Source: Candidatus Jordarchaeia archaeon
GTDB lineage: Archaea > Asgardarchaeota > Jordiarchaeia > Jordiarchaeales > Jordiarchaeaceae
NCBI GenBank assembly: GCA_018383815.1
Contig: JAHAWU010000012.1
Location: forward strand, 1-33,936
Length of the DNA stretch: 33,936 nt
Direction: 5' to 3'
The translations under genes and the position numbers were made by a program. Below the pieces are notes generated by a model. That model did not search any database and had not been told where the DNA came from. It saw nothing but the letters and a program-made list of their open reading frames with translations. Shown in pieces: positions 8,287 through 16,773 of the stretch (position 1 is its first letter; each line of letters starts with the position of its first letter).

Positions 8287-8360
8287 AACCGAGCTAAATC
8301 ACAATAGGGATTCCTTTGAATATATTAAACTATTGTCATGATTAGCGGCTTTTTCCTCAT

Positions 8361-9386
8361 TTAGTGACAGCCCCTCAGATCGTTTAAGCTTTTAATGATT
8401 TCCTCAGCTTCTTGAACTATTCTCTCAACTAGAACTTTGACAGGCAATATTTCATCTATTAGACCCGCCACTTGACCTGCTGCCATAAATCCCTTTTCTA
8501 TATTTCCCTCAATGGTGTTCTTTACACCCTCCCAGGCATAGTTGGAGGTGTCCACACCTTTACTCATCAATTCTTGGAGTTTAAGCGAGAATTCGGTTTT
8601 TAACTGTCTGCAGGGCCCATAAGGCATAATAGTTATCAAAGTATCTTTCTCCGAAGCCTTAAGAATCCTCTCCTTATAGTCTCGGTGAAACTCACATTCC
8701 TCGGTGGCAATGAAACGAGTTCCCATTTGGATCCCCACCGCGCCCAAAGCAAGGGCAGCCACCAGTCCCGCTCCATCACACAGTCCTCCCGCTGCAATTA
8801 CTGGAGTCTTCACTGCCTTCACAACTCCTCTCACTAAAACCAGTGTAGTTATGGGGTATTCATAACTCACAACTCCCCCTCCCTCTGTCCCCGAGGCGAT
8901 TATAAAGTCGACCCCCGCTTTTTGCGCAGTTTTGGCGTGTTGAACGGTGGGAACAATGTGCATACACAAAAGCCCTGCATCCTTAATGGATTTAATTAGC
9001 ATAGCAGGGTCACCCGCTGACGTCACAATCACCTTCAACTTTCTACGAGTTTTAGGGTTGGATTCCAACTCTTCTTTTACTACTTCCATATAATCTCTTG
9101 CTATGGGAATAGCGTGCTTAAGTGTGGGAATGTTAACTGCAAAGGCAGCGTCTGAGATTGTCGAATCTGTTATTTCCCGTATGATTGCCCTTAGTCCTTC
9201 TTTGTGATCAATTTTTTCTTTTAGGAGACCCATTTTCTGAAAGGTGAATCCCGCGGTTGTGAGTGTGCCCAACCCACCCGCATTGGAAACAGCGGTCGCC
9301 AACTTAACAGTGGTGTATGGAGCCATAGCGCCCTGAATTATGGGATACTTGATTCCCAAAGAGTCACAAAGCTCAGTTTTCAGCAA
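8361..9386 (-). CDS. Nitronate monooxygenase / 2-nitropropane dioxygenase-like flavoprotein
   Basis: An FMN-dependent TIM-barrel protein of 341 residues. It has the family N-terminus I-K-Y-P-I-I-Q-G-A-M, an S-N-A-G-G-L-G-T-L-T loop, G-T-E-G-G-G near residue 168, P-V-I-A-A-G-G-L near residue 195 and A-L-G-A-V-G-I-Q-M-G-T-R-F. These are shared by nitronate monooxygenases and FabK-type enoyl reductases, so the substrate is uncertain. The start is TTG 9386 with a GGAGGT site eight bases upstream. It diverges from the iron-sulfur flavoprotein gene and probably forms a transcription unit with the following SDR. Confidence 0.8.
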   Translation of the reverse strand: MLKTELCDSLGIKYPIIQGAMAPYTTVKLATAVSNAGGLGTLTTAGFTFQKMGLLKEKIDHKEGLRAIIREITDSTISDAAFAVNIPTLKHAIPIARDYMEVVKEELESNPKTRRKLKVIVTSAGDPAMLIKSIKDAGLLCMHIVPTVQHAKTAQKAGVDFIIASGTEGGGVVSYEYPITTLVLVRGVVKAVKTPVIAAGGLCDGAGLVAALALGAVGIQMGTRFIATEECEFHRDYKERILKASEKDTLITIMPYGPCRQLKTEFSLKLQELMSKGVDTSNYAWEGVKNTIEGNIEKGFMAAGQVAGLIDEILPVKVLVERIVQEAEEIIKSLNDLRGCH

Positions 9387-9467
9387 TTAGTCATACCTCC
9401 AGTACAACATAAGCCAAAGCTAACTTTTATAAGATTAATTGTTGTGTCGTCTCCAATGGTGATTCAC

Positions 9468-10337
9468 TTGAAAATACTAGGATTAGTTGGTAGCTACCGC
9501 AAGCTGGGAAACACCGAGGTACTTGTTAGGGAAGCTTTAATGAGCGCAGCCGAAATGGGCGCAGAAGTAGAAATGCTCAGACTAACAGACCTTAACATTA
9601 AACCCTGCAAGGGCTGCATGGCCTGTGTCTTTAAAAAAGCAGATTGCAAAATAGAGGATGACGCCAAATTCTTCTTCTCAAAACTCTTTGAAGCCGACGG
9701 AATAATCCTAGGATCACCAATCTACATCTTTGGTCCGGTAGGCATAATAAAAATGATTCAAGACCGATTCCTACAAATCTCCACAAAAATAGACAAACTC
9801 AAAAACAAAGTTGGAGCCATAATCGCCATCGGGGGAGCTCCAGGAGCTGAAGGAACCATTATGCCCGGACTCGCCAGTTTCTTCAGCTTCCTCGGAATCC
9901 CGGTTGTGGATCAAATGCTAGTTTACTCCCATGGTCCAGGAGAGATTCTACTCCACGAGGACGCAGTGGAAAAGGCAAACCGGATAGGGAGAGAGCTCGT
10001 GGAAGCCCTTCAAGACGACCAGACTAAAACCAAGTACATGAAAGGAGCAGGTGCTTGTCCAATTTGTCACCAAAACTTTCTGGTATTGAAGGAAGGAGTC
10101 TTGGAGTGCGGTCTCTGCCACATCAAAGCAACCCCCAAAATAGAAGGAGGCAAGCTCATTCTGGAATTCGGCAAAACAGAATTGAAGAAGGGAGAGGAGA
10201 TACAGGAAGCAATATCGGAACACATTGAAAATCTGTCAGAAACCGGAGTAAAGTATCTTAAACTCAAAGATGAGATCGACAAAAGAAAAGAAAAATACAG
10301 AAACTTCCCAGTTAAAGAGGTGAAACCTCCCTCTTAG
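9468..10337 (+). CDS. Iron-sulfur flavoprotein (NADPH-dependent FMN reductase fold) with zinc ribbon
   Basis: A flavodoxin-like protein of about 289 residues. The FMN phosphate loop G-S-Y-R-K-L-G-N-T-E is at the N-terminus. It is followed by the compact cysteine motif C-K-G-C-M-A-C with a fourth Cys seven residues later, as in [4Fe-4S] iron-sulfur flavoproteins of methanogens, then G-S-P-I-Y near residue 85. The C-terminal part has C-P-I-C-H and C-G-L-C-H, a likely zinc ribbon or rubredoxin-like module, followed by a charged helix. It probably transfers electrons between reduced cofactors and ferredoxin-type partners. TTG 9468 follows a perfect GGTGAT site and is preferred to GTG 9444 or ATG 9456. 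Confidence 0.8.
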   Translation: MKILGLVGSYRKLGNTEVLVREALMSAAEMGAEVEMLRLTDLNIKPCKGCMACVFKKADCKIEDDAKFFFSKLFEADGIILGSPIYIFGPVGIIKMIQDRFLQISTKIDKLKNKVGAIIAIGGAPGAEGTIMPGLASFFSFLGIPVVDQMLVYSHGPGEILLHEDAVEKANRIGRELVEALQDDQTKTKYMKGAGACPICHQNFLVLKEGVLECGLCHIKATPKIEGGKLILEFGKTELKKGEEIQEAISEHIENLSETGVKYLKLKDEIDKRKEKYRNFPVKEVKPPS

Positions 10338-10407
10338 GAGAAAATAGAGAGTTATTAGATGCGATTTGGAAGGACAACCTCTCCTTATTCTAACTTGAGT
10401 TTAAAGC

Positions 10408-10619
10408 TTTGACACTCCCCACGACTGAGGTCGGGGTATTCTTGGAAGCTTTTTAAGGCCTCCAATGGTTGTGCCACCACCCAGTTAACGCGCCCTCCAT
10501 TAATAGACGGCACCTATTTTACACCAATATCTATTAATACATCAGCTTATTAAACTCTTTTTGGCGATTCATCCCTCACGACTAATAGGTCGGGGGATTT
10601 CTCGCCAACGCTTTGTAAA
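10408..10619 (+). mobile_element. MITE copy 1, IS200/IS605-like ends, no transposase
   Basis: A 212-bp element repeated exactly, in inverted orientation, at 13174-13385. The left end after TTGAC has an imperfect hairpin with arms CGAC/GTCG flanked by CCCC/GGGG (about 10417-10436). The right end is a longer hairpin (10560-10609) with arms TTGGCGA/TCGCCAA, ATCCC/GGGAT and CGAC/GTCG around a six-base loop. Such subterminal hairpins next to a TTGAC-type target are typical of IS200/IS605 elements. No TnpA or TnpB reading frame is present, so this is a non-autonomous derivative, possibly retaining a structured RNA. Family assignment is inference from end structure. Confidence 0.7.
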
Positions 10620-11549
10620 CATCCTGGTACGAATGTGTTGTGGATGGGAAGAAACATTAGGAGAAGAAAATGTGGCAGGAAAGCCAGTTCCCCCACAGTA
10701 CTTGCAACTCCCTTTAAATAAAGGATCCTCTGACTATGCGGCTCACGGTGCTTTACGCCTATCCAACCCAGACTAATCATGGCGATACCTAGAAGGGCTA
10801 ATCCCAGCCAAACCAGTGAGATTACTGGAAGCCTGGGCGGAGTGACTCCTACAACACCATAGGCAATCCAGCAATTAATTTCAAACACAGTTCTCTGCAA
10901 CGCAAAACCTAGGACAATGAGTATTCCTGAGACTACACTGAAGCCGGCACCCCTAACCAAAGGAAAAAGGGCATAAAAAGTTTTTAGTGCATTTTTAGTA
11001 TTTGGAGCATGTTTGGAGACAATGATTCCCTGAAAAGGGGAATTAGGCTCCAATTGGAAAGAAGCTATATTAGGGCTCCTTTTGGCAAAAGGAGACATAA
11101 ATGGGGAGACCCAAAACCACACGCAGAGGACAACTCGAAGCCCCAGTCCAAAGACGCCCTCCAGCGGCTTGCACCAAAAACTTTTTACGCCCAGGAAAAA
11201 CACCCAAAACACCTTCACCTTTCAAAAAAGAACCATGAAGGTCACGTGCAATCAAAACACAAGAAACAATTAATAGCACCGCTAACAGAGCGGAGAACAT
11301 TAAAATCATTGTGTTTTAAGGGTATGGAACTAGCATAGTTGATATTAAACCCAAGTAAGCTAAGTAGGTCGTCGAAGGATACTGAACTAAAAGTTGCCAG
11401 GAGAGTGCCAATGCATTATGGTAATTGTTGATGGCAAGTATAAAGTTCCAAAGAGGTATACATCATAGTATGCCTATGCCTCCCGCAAACGTGCCCAGTA
11501 TTCCACCAATTAAACTAGAAACTTTTTTCTCCGACACTTTTCTAACCAC
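10620..11549 (-). pseudogene. N-terminal part of a broken membrane protein (paralogue of the 11815-12702 gene)
   Basis: Translating the minus strand from GTG 11549 gives residues matching the intact neighbour (S-S-L-I-G-G-I-L-G versus I-I-G-S-L-L-G-I-G). The frame meets a TGA at 11463-11465 and a TAA at 11316-11318 (after V-P-Y-P, which aligns with V-P-Y-P of the neighbour). It then shifts frame; from about 10960 a second frame aligns again (a G-x-x-x-L-G-x-x-x-Q-x-T stretch and a W-L-G-L-A-L-L-G segment) until it runs into MITE copy 1 at F-V-P-G. A 222-residue open frame here, which ends inside the MITE, is therefore not a real gene. The missing C-terminus lies on the plus strand at 13386-13500. 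Confidence 0.75.
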
Positions 11550-11814
11550 CTTATGCCTGTACTCTTTTTATCGAGGAGTTAAGGACTAGTTGGATGTAAC
11601 TGCAATTTCATCCAATCCATCCTCCAAAATGTGCCCCTTTTCTTAAACGGGCCACTAAAAACCCTTAGGTATAAGCATATCTAATTTTTACTTAAACTAA
11701 TTTTAGAGGCAAACACAAAAAAGTGAAACCTATTTTTTGACGGTGATACAATTCTTCCCCCAAATTTCTGGTTCACAAATTATTCTCTTCCTATGGAGAG
11801 AAAAAAATGGAAAT

Positions 11815-12702
11815 TTATTTATTTGTTGGAAGTGGGGCTGGGAAAATTCTTGTCCAGAGCACTGATACCACTAAGAGAATGCCGAAGCCCACTATTGAAA
11901 GTATGCTGGAGAATTCAAAACTGCTGAGAACCCCGCTAGTCATGCTGGCACCCATAGGATAAAACAAGGCAATTAACAGCTGATTCCAGAAAGAAGCTAA
12001 TTGCATAGAATAAAGTACACTCACAAAAAGGTGTAGACCAAACACCACCCCGCCCATAATGCTCAGAACCCCTGCAACCGTGGCCAAATCCCTCCAGTCA
12101 ACCAAATCCCTTACACGTAAGGTCGCAGCACCCAGTACAATTAGCACCACACCTAAAGCCGCCAGGCCTATCCAAGTGTACAGGAACTCAGGTATACGTA
12201 TTGGTGTAAATATCTCTGTTAAACCCTGTATCCTCAAAAAATTATAAACAATTGTATTCTGGAATGTCACGCCAGCAAGTATTGTAACTCCGGCGATTAA
12301 TACTCCAAGGAAGCTAAACGCCAAGTAAAGGGAACTTTCAATTCCCCTCTTGAGAATAACAGTAGCGCCGAAGGCCGAAAACTCGGACCGACCATAACTT
12401 CTAAAACCTAGACCAATCATAACAGCGAACACAACCAAGACCACAACAACTAAAATTGACACCACCGCAAGCCAGTTCACCGAATTAGGATAGGGCACCA
12501 CCAAGCTGACGATTAGACCATTATAAACAGACAAGCCGAAAAGGGGGATAGGAAAACCCGCTACAAAGTTTACCAAGGCCGCATAGCTCATAAGATCCGA
12601 CATAAAAACAATGACAGTCGTAATCCATACAAAACCCGCAATAGACACCCCGATTCCCAGCAAGCTCCCAATTATACCCTTAGTATTCCTTCTACTATGC
12701 AT
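11815..12702 (-). CDS. Polytopic membrane protein, unknown function
   Basis: A hydrophobic protein of about 295 residues with roughly seven membrane-spanning stretches and short polar loops. The N-terminus is positive (H-S-R-R-N-T-K-G). No transporter or enzyme motif was recognised. It has internal similarity in spacing to the broken paralogue on both sides of the island. ATG 12702 follows a GAGGG site and is preferred to TTG 12708. It sits inside the segment inverted between the two MITE copies; before the inversion it would have been followed by its paralogue as a tandem pair on the plus strand. Function is unknown. Confidence 0.75.
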   Translation of the reverse strand: MHSRRNTKGIIGSLLGIGVSIAGFVWITTVIVFMSDLMSYAALVNFVAGFPIPLFGLSVYNGLIVSLVVPYPNSVNWLAVVSILVVVVLVVFAVMIGLGFRSYGRSEFSAFGATVILKRGIESSLYLAFSFLGVLIAGVTILAGVTFQNTIVYNFLRIQGLTEIFTPIRIPEFLYTWIGLAALGVVLIVLGAATLRVRDLVDWRDLATVAGVLSIMGGVVFGLHLFVSVLYSMQLASFWNQLLIALFYPMGASMTSGVLSSFEFSSILSIVGFGILLVVSVLWTRIFPAPLPTNK

Positions 12703-12708
12703 TTCCAA

Positions 12709-13173
12709 CCCTCTTACCCTTCACAGTTAATAACTCTTCTCAGCCATAGGCAACTGCCACCAAAATCATCACATCATATTCCCTGTTTGGAGAGGTTGAT
12801 GAGATGTTACACATCATCAAAACCAAACAAAATAGTAGAAAAAGGCACTCTAATACCATTGCTGGTTTCCATCTCATCCAACGCATCCTCCAAGAACGAC
12901 CATGCTACAACTGCTATAACAACATCTTAAAATATTAGATGTATAACCCCTAATAAAAGCCTTATTACAGTGGCAAACCCCCTATTTGCCTCCTTCGTTA
13001 TTCTTGTGTTTAAACTCATGAAAATATTCTCCAGCCCTTTTGACCCGCCCCGTCACTTTTGGAGTTAGACTCGGCAGGTCTTGTTAAATGTTTTGATGGA
13101 AGTTTTTAGCTTCAGGTTTTTGGAACACGTGTTCCAAATAACCTTTTCCGCAAGAACCATTCAACATTTCTAA
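12709..13173. other. Intergenic stretch with gene remnant
   Basis: No full gene was found. On the minus strand around 12815-12935 a short frame reads L-E-D-A-L-D-E-M-E-T-S-N, and a near-copy (L-E-D-G-L-D-E-I-A-V-T-S-N) lies at about 11586-11630 upstream of the broken paralogue. The two membrane genes thus appear to have been duplicated together with this upstream segment. Whether it encodes a peptide or is conserved leader DNA is unclear. The remainder is AT-rich without recognised signals. Confidence 0.4.
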
Positions 13174-13385
13174 TTTACAAAGCGTTGGCGAGAAATCCCC
13201 CGACCTATTAGTCGTGAGGGATGAATCGCCAAAAAGAGTTTAATAAGCTGATGTATTAATAGATATTGGTGTAAAATAGGTGCCGTCTATTAATGGAGGG
13301 CGCGTTAACTGGGTGGTGGCACAACCATTGGAGGCCTTAAAAAGCTTCCAAGAATACCCCGACCTCAGTCGTGGGGAGTGTCAAA
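13174..13385 (-). mobile_element. MITE copy 2, inverted, identical to copy 1
   Basis: The reverse complement of copy 1 over all 212 bp, read base by base with no mismatch seen. The TTGAC left-end flank is at 13379-13383 on the minus strand. It interrupts the paralogous membrane gene: the plus-strand sequence immediately after it encodes that gene's C-terminus. Perfect identity implies recent insertion or gene conversion, and gives the homology needed for inversion of the DNA between the two copies. Confidence 0.7.
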
Positions 13386-13500
13386 AGGAGTAATTATAGG
13401 ATCAATACTTTCCCAAATCTTGTCCATAGTGGGATTCAGCCTCTTGATTGTAACCTCCATTCTCCGGATACGGGCTTTCTCAGCCCCCAGCAAACATTAG
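13386..13500 (+). pseudogene. C-terminal fragment of the broken membrane protein
   Basis: The plus strand reads K-G-V-I-I-G-S-I-L-S-Q and then I-L-S-I-V-G-F-S-L-L-I-V before TAG at 13498. The intact gene ends S-S-I-L-S-I-V-G-F-G-I-L-L-V-V, an unmistakable match. This piece continues the fragment that ends against MITE copy 1 at 10620. If the element is removed and the halves joined across TTGAC, the frame stays open through F-V-P-G-W-S-K-G-V-I-I. The two halves are on opposite strands because the DNA between the elements has flipped. Confidence 0.75.
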
Positions 13501-13637
13501 TGACATCTCCACTCCCAATTTTTTTTATCTTTTAGGCGGTTTAACTTGATTTTTGGTAGAGAGGTCGGGCTTATCATCAATTTTTTCTTTGTGTGAGGGG
13601 TATACTTGTTTTGTTTTACTTTTTTAGGTGGAGGGGT

Positions 13638-15638
13638 TTATTCTTGGAAGAATTCTTGTATCATTTTTTCTATGGTTATGAATGGGGAGTGAGAGCTTAT
13701 GGATATGGTTCTTTGGGCCAGCCAGGATGCTAGTCGGCTTTGATTTGTGCGGTAGGTGTATCTGCCGTCGAGGAGTATTCCTATGGCGTAGTCGTTTTTG
13801 TGTCTCCAAACTCTGCCCAGTGATTGGTTTACTGCGTTGAATGCCTGGTCTAGGTACCATGTGGTACCCATCCCCTTTTGTTTCTTTTCGTAGTATTCTC
13901 TTTGCGCTTTTATTCGGGGGTCTTGAGTGTTGGGGTAGGGTATTCCGACGAGTATTGCGGCGCGTCCTGTTTCGTCTGGGAAGTTTAGTCCTTCGCTGAG
14001 TTTTCCTCTCACCACTGCGAATAGTACCGCTTTATTTTTGGAGGCTTCTTTGCAGTACATGTCTGCAAGAACTGGTCTGCTTCCCCTAGTTTCGAAGAAT
14101 GCTGGGACCCTCAATTCGTCTAGTATCCCATTTTTCTCCCACATCTCAAGCATACTCTCCATAAGTTCATATGAGGGGAAGAAGACTATGGTTCCGTTTG
14201 GAATAACATTTATGAGTGCAGTTATGGTTTTTCCATAGTCGATTATGGTTTCTTTGTCCTCTCGAAGCTCATATTTTGTGGTTAGTGCTTTTTTGTTTAG
14301 TCCTCGACTTATGCTGAGAATTAAAATATTCTCTTCAGGTATTATTGTGGGATAACTCTGTAAGAAGGGGTTCTCCAGCCCCAATCTTTGGGCGGTTCCT
14401 TTTAGGGGGGAGAGGGTGCCGCTTGTTAGTATGACGGTTCTGGGATTTTCGCTTAAAATTTGTTCAAAGGCAATTTTGGGCTCTAAGCAGAGCCACTCCA
14501 GCTGGGGATTTTTCTTGTATCTTAGGTTCCATACTCCAACGTAGAACTTTTCGCTGGACTGGAGGAAGTTTTCAAAGAAGTGGTACACCCAGTAGGTTCT
14601 CAGCCTATCCAGTATAATAATTCTTCCACGTAGAGCTATTAACTCACGCTGAATGTTTAAAATAATGGGCCAACTGTCGAGGAAGTTCTTTATCCTCTCC
14701 CTAGTTAATCCGTGTTCATTCAATTCATTTAGAATGATTTCTCTGGTTAAAAGTTCCTCGTCTTTAAAATCTGCATGGTTGAAGAATCTGAGAAGGAAGG
14801 AAAGAAACATCTCAACATCTGAAGCCCATGGACGGCTGATTTCTTTTATTTCGTCTAGAGCCTGTTCAACTGTGAGGTGGGAGAGGGTGAAGGACACTGT
14901 GTCTTTTAGGAAATCTTCCATGTTGTGCGCTTCGTCCAAAACCACTATCTGGTTCTGATAATTGGAATCAATAAACAGGTAGTTGTAGGCGCCTATAACC
15001 ACCTTGTAAATTTGGGCGAGCAACCTCGCAAGGTAGTAGGGGCACACCTTATGTTCCAAGCCGTATTGAAGAAGGCTCTCTACGCTAGCCAGAGTGGGAG
15101 CATCTTTGGGAATGATTGAGGGGATTTCAATTTCCCCCATCTCGAATTTACAGTAAAGATCCATTCCCGAGGGGAGACGCTCATTACTGGTCAGGTTGAC
15201 CTCTGGCCGGGAGGAGGCGATTTCCACAAGGCTTCTATCATCCTCCAAGCTTCTAATCCGGGAAAGACAGGTTTCACTAGCATAAAAATAGTCATTGGAG
15301 CGTCTCAAATCCTCATCCAAGCAGAGCTGAACACGAGACCCCCTAACCACACCAGTTATATTGTGTCCCAGCTCGTTTATCTTTTCCAACTCGTAAGCGA
15401 CTTGCCTCATCTGGGCATGGGTTCTGGAGTAGTAGAAAACGCGGTAAGGGGTGCCCACAGTGGCTGCAAGTATGGCAATGGTTTTACCAAAACCTGTGGG
15501 AGCCTCCAGAAAACCTACTCCCCCCTTCTCAACCAGCGATGCCACATCCCTCATATACATTTCCTGCTGGGGATAAGGAGTGTAGGGAAAATAGGTTTTT
15601 ATCTGTTCACTTATGCTTTTAGCAGAGTCTTCCTTCAA
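13638..15638 (-). CDS. xpd: XPD/Rad3-type DNA repair helicase
   Basis: A superfamily 2 5'-3' DNA helicase of 666 residues, the archaeal counterpart of XPD/DinG. It shows Walker A A-P-T-G-F-G-K-T (about residues 41-48), Ia R-T-H-A-Q, DEAH motif V-V-L-D-E-A-H-N near residue 230, L-T-S-G-T-L-S-P near residue 400, and the C-terminal motif Q-S-L-G-R-V-W-R-H. Cysteines at V-Q-L-C, S-E-T-C, L-Y-C-K and V-C-P-Y between motifs Ia and II are placed to bind the XPD [4Fe-4S] cluster, though their spacing differs from the best-known members. It probably acts in excision repair or damage verification. It starts at TTG 15638 with only a weak ribosome-binding site. Confidence 0.88.
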   Translation of the reverse strand: MKEDSAKSISEQIKTYFPYTPYPQQEMYMRDVASLVEKGGVGFLEAPTGFGKTIAILAATVGTPYRVFYYSRTHAQMRQVAYELEKINELGHNITGVVRGSRVQLCLDEDLRRSNDYFYASETCLSRIRSLEDDRSLVEIASSRPEVNLTSNERLPSGMDLYCKFEMGEIEIPSIIPKDAPTLASVESLLQYGLEHKVCPYYLARLLAQIYKVVIGAYNYLFIDSNYQNQIVVLDEAHNMEDFLKDTVSFTLSHLTVEQALDEIKEISRPWASDVEMFLSFLLRFFNHADFKDEELLTREIILNELNEHGLTRERIKNFLDSWPIILNIQRELIALRGRIIILDRLRTYWVYHFFENFLQSSEKFYVGVWNLRYKKNPQLEWLCLEPKIAFEQILSENPRTVILTSGTLSPLKGTAQRLGLENPFLQSYPTIIPEENILILSISRGLNKKALTTKYELREDKETIIDYGKTITALINVIPNGTIVFFPSYELMESMLEMWEKNGILDELRVPAFFETRGSRPVLADMYCKEASKNKAVLFAVVRGKLSEGLNFPDETGRAAILVGIPYPNTQDPRIKAQREYYEKKQKGMGTTWYLDQAFNAVNQSLGRVWRHKNDYAIGILLDGRYTYRTNQSRLASWLAQRTISISSHSPFITIEKMIQEFFQE

Positions 15639-15759
15639 GAATAACCCTCAAAACAAATCTCAGTAGAACAAGATATAAGAGTTACTATGACAAAATATAC
15701 TACCTACATCTAAAAATAATTCCAGCCAATTGGGCTTGTATAGTTTAAGGGTGTCTGTT

Positions 15760-16698
15760 TTGGAAAAGGTTTGTGTGGCTCTTGGAGGAAACGCCATTCT
15801 CAGGTACAAGGATAGGGGCACTGCGGAGGAGCAGTTTGAGAATGTAAGAAAAACCGCTGAGTACCTAGTACGCATGATTGGGGATGGGTTCAAAATAATA
15901 ATAACGCATGGAAACGGGCCCCAAGTGGGTGATATACTGATTCGTAATGAGAGATGTTCTGATATTTTGCCGCCTATGCCTTTGGATGTGCTTGGAGCTG
16001 AGAGTCAGGGCATGATTGGATACATGATTCAACAGGCTTTACGGAACGAGCTGAGAAAAGCGGGACTGGACATCCCCGTTATAACCATTGTGACGCAGGT
16101 GGTGGTCGATAAGAATGATCCAGCATTTAAAAATCCTGAAAAGTTTGTGGGCCAATTCTACACCGTTTGGGAAGCTGAAAAAATGAAGAAAGAGAGGGGC
16201 TGGATTCTTAAGGATGACGCTGGTAGAGGGTATAGGAGGGTAGTTCCTTCCCCGAAGCCAATATCCATAGTGGAGGTTGACACAATAAAGAGATTATATA
16301 ATGAGGGTGTTTTGGTTATTGCGGCGGGTGGGGGCGGAATACCTGTCGTGGTAGGTGAGGAAGGTAGACTTCAGGGAGTGGAGGCCGTAATAGACAAAGA
16401 TTTGAGCGCAGAGAAGTTGGCCACCAGCATCGGGGCGGATACATTGTTAATTCTTACCGATGTGGAGGGTGTTGCTATAAACTTTAGAAAACCAAACCAG
16501 AAATTCCTCAAAGAAATGAGCATAGTCCAGGCAAGGGAATACTTGGAACAGGAACAGTTCGGAAGGGGAAGCATGAGACCCAAAATAGAGGCCGCCGTGA
16601 AATTCATAACGGAGGGAGGAAAAAGAGTAATAATATCCTCTTTGGAACAGGGAGAAAAAGCACTGAAAGGCGAGGCAGGAACACTAATCCACATTTAA
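15760..16698 (+). CDS. arcC: Carbamate kinase
   Basis: A cytoplasmic amino-acid-kinase-family enzyme of about 312 residues that interconverts carbamoyl phosphate and ADP with carbamate and ATP. It shows A-L-G-G-N-A-I-L at the N-terminus, H-G-N-G-P-Q-V-G near residue 48, V-G-Q-F-Y near 123, A-A-G-G-G-G-I-P-V-V near 200 and V-I-D-K-D-L-S-A-E-K-L-A near 218. The frame is open from TTG 15730, but TTG 15760 (M-E-K-V-C-V-A-L-G-G) follows GGTGTCT and fits the family. It is divergent from XPD, and no arginine deiminase pathway partner is visible here. Confidence 0.88.
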   Translation: MEKVCVALGGNAILRYKDRGTAEEQFENVRKTAEYLVRMIGDGFKIIITHGNGPQVGDILIRNERCSDILPPMPLDVLGAESQGMIGYMIQQALRNELRKAGLDIPVITIVTQVVVDKNDPAFKNPEKFVGQFYTVWEAEKMKKERGWILKDDAGRGYRRVVPSPKPISIVEVDTIKRLYNEGVLVIAAGGGGIPVVVGEEGRLQGVEAVIDKDLSAEKLATSIGADTLLILTDVEGVAINFRKPNQKFLKEMSIVQAREYLEQEQFGRGSMRPKIEAAVKFITEGGKRVIISSLEQGEKALKGEAGTLIHI

Positions 16699-16773
16699 AA
16701 AAAACAGACAGCAACAATGATTTCCAACCCCCCCAATCTACTAAAAAAGAAGAGAGGCGATAATACACTTTTT

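Noticed and set aside
10550-11218. A 222-codon minus-strand open frame
   Set aside because: Its C-terminal part is translated from the MITE and its N-terminal part is out of frame relative to the intact paralogue; it is a pseudogene fragment.
11463-11465. In-frame TGA in the broken membrane gene as a possible selenocysteine codon
   Set aside because: A TAA (11316-11318), a frameshift and a MITE insertion follow in the same gene, and the intact paralogue has no Cys at that place; this is decay.
10408-13385. Reading the two inverted repeats as termini of one composite transposon
   Set aside because: No transposase lies between them, and the split gene shows that each copy is an independent insertion with an inversion between them.
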